Assembly: GCA_937890355.1 (NCBI GenBank)
Contig: CALACW010000045.1
Coordinates: forward strand, 1-13,792
Direction of reading: 5' to 3'
DNA: 13,792 bases
From: CALACW01 sp002431305
GTDB lineage: Bacteria; Bacillota; Clostridia; Oscillospirales; Acutalibacteraceae
Part shown: piece by piece, positions 12,984-13,792 of the stretch
How positions within the stretch are numbered: the stretch's first letter is position 1
Layout of the letters: each line of letters opens with the position of its first letter
Notes under the pieces: generated by a model
Told to the model about the DNA's origin: nothing
The model's database searches: none
What the model saw: only the letters and a program-made list of their open reading frames with translations
Translations under genes and position numbers: made by a program

Positions 12984-13792
12984 ATGGAAGATGAGAAACA
13001 GAAAAGATACAATACCGATGTGCTTTTAACCGAGTTTTTTTCACAGGACGATTTAAGGGCTTTGGCTGCCGACACCGGCGCACTGCTGGAATGTCCGGTT
13101 CTGGTACTGGATGATACTTTTCATGTCACAGCGCATTACAGACCGCTTGGGTTTTCCGATCCGCTTTTTCAAGAGGCGGTTCGGCAGGGACAGATCACCT
13201 ATGAATCCGGTGCGATTATCAGTCAAAGCAGCACGCTGTCTGCCGGAAACGCAGACTATGTGAAACTGGAAGGCAGTGAATACCGCCGCCGTTTTGCACC
13301 TCTCATCAGTTCAGGCGTGCGGCTGGGATATCTTATATGTGTGGATACGGATGGACATCTGCAAAACATTCCGCCCCAAACCTGGAATACGGTCGAGCAG
13401 GTTTTGGCAAAGCAGGTATTTTTCGAAGCCAGCAGACACGATAAGCCGTTTGAAACGGCAGAAGATATTTTAATGCATCTTTTAGACGGAGGTTTTTCCT
13501 CGGCACCTTATTTTTACTTGCAGGTGTCGGGCACTTACCTTGCGGATTTTCATCCATCCGGATTTGCACTGATTAATCTGACTGCCTATCGCAATGAATA
13601 CCTCGGTAAACGACATTTGAAGGATGAACTTGGTGCAAGATTTCCACAGTCTCATTCTTTTCCTTACCGCGGAGATGTGTTTTTGTTCTTACATGGGATG
13701 AAAGATTTTAATGAGTTTTCTGCGTTGGCAGAGGAATTCCGGTTAAAAGTTGTGATGTCTGACGGACTTTGTGACCTGTTTGAACTGCCGGC
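12984..13792 (+). CDS. PucR/CdaR-like transcriptional regulator, 5' part (runs off the window)
   Basis: An open frame of 269 codons with no stop, continuing past the right edge; ATG 12984 has AAGGA (12971-12975) 8 nt upstream. The N-terminal part (about 20-150) has the look of a GAF/PAS-like sensor: LAADTGALLECPVLVLDD, then a strand and loop with HYRPLGF, and FAPLISSGVRLGYLICVD near 114-131. It then has a helical linker and a second alpha/beta region (about 170-265). This organisation, including the ECPVLVLDD opening, is typical of clostridial PucR-type activators whose HTH lies at the far C-terminus, here outside the window. DNA binding is therefore inferred, not seen. It is divergent from, and shares its control region with, DUF308-hsp20, which it may regulate. 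Confidence 0.7.
   Translation, partial: MEDEKQKRYNTDVLLTEFFSQDDLRALAADTGALLECPVLVLDDTFHVTAHYRPLGFSDPLFQEAVRQGQITYESGAIISQSSTLSAGNADYVKLEGSEYRRRFAPLISSGVRLGYLICVDTDGHLQNIPPQTWNTVEQVLAKQVFFEASRHDKPFETAEDILMHLLDGGFSSAPYFYLQVSGTYLADFHPSGFALINLTAYRNEYLGKRHLKDELGARFPQSHSFPYRGDVFLFLHGMKDFNEFSALAEEFRLKVVMSDGLCDLFELP

Overview
The window reads as a chromosomal segment of an anaerobic, spore-forming Firmicute of the class Clostridia, probably a gut-type Oscillospiraceae/Ruminococcaceae-like organism. The evidence is a spoVAC-spoVAD sporulation pair, low-GC intergenic DNA, strong GGAGG-type ribosome binding sites, frequent TTG starts, Gram-positive-style lipoproteins and sigma-A promoters close to consensus. 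This placement is inferred from gene content and style; no marker gene fixes the species.

Left part (1-9350), ordinary chromosomal genes with heavy use of the Ile codon ATA. It holds a DUF2079 multi-pass membrane protein (+), a ThrH-type HAD phosphatase with its own promoter and terminator (+), and a leftward operon of a lipoprotein followed by a FabG-like SDR reductase. Next come spoVAC-spoVAD and a 49-residue single-pass membrane protein (+), closed by a 13-bp terminator shared with a convergent secreted ceramidase-like hydrolase (-). A divergent Gfo/Idh/MocA oxidoreductase (+) follows, then two tandem tRNA-Ser genes (TGA and GCT) with a near-consensus promoter and a 15-bp terminator. The usual third gene of the SpoVA channel operon, spoVAE, is not in the window.

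Middle part (9378-10370), mostly non-coding and scarred. It contains four TTCACNN heptads, then a run of small hairpins separated by TTTCA(T/C) linkers at about 21-nt spacing, a 10-codon mini-ORF behind a perfect GGAGG, and two hairpin/terminator structures, one carrying a C9 tract. It also contains a small SH3-like repeat gene that is clearly the tail of something longer, and a 55-aa two-helix membrane protein in a frame different from that of the nearest ATG. This looks like the remains of one or more mobile or accessory insertions beside the tRNA-Ser pair.

Right part (10386-13792), where ATA is rare for Ile in the genes counted. It holds a DUF5301-like lipoprotein (+), then a leftward cluster of a DUF308/HdeD-like membrane protein, Hsp20 small heat-shock protein and a DUF6282 amidohydrolase-like protein. 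Divergent from it is the 5' end of a large regulator resembling PucR-type activators, which runs off the window. The regulator and the DUF308-hsp20 cluster share a divergent control region in which the two -35 boxes abut. This suggests, but does not prove, that the regulator controls the cluster.

No CRISPR array, complete insertion sequence, rRNA gene or riboswitch was recognised. No convincing new multi-gene system was found. The best leads are the TTTCA-linked hairpin array, the small protein in the SpoVA operon and the abutting divergent promoters.
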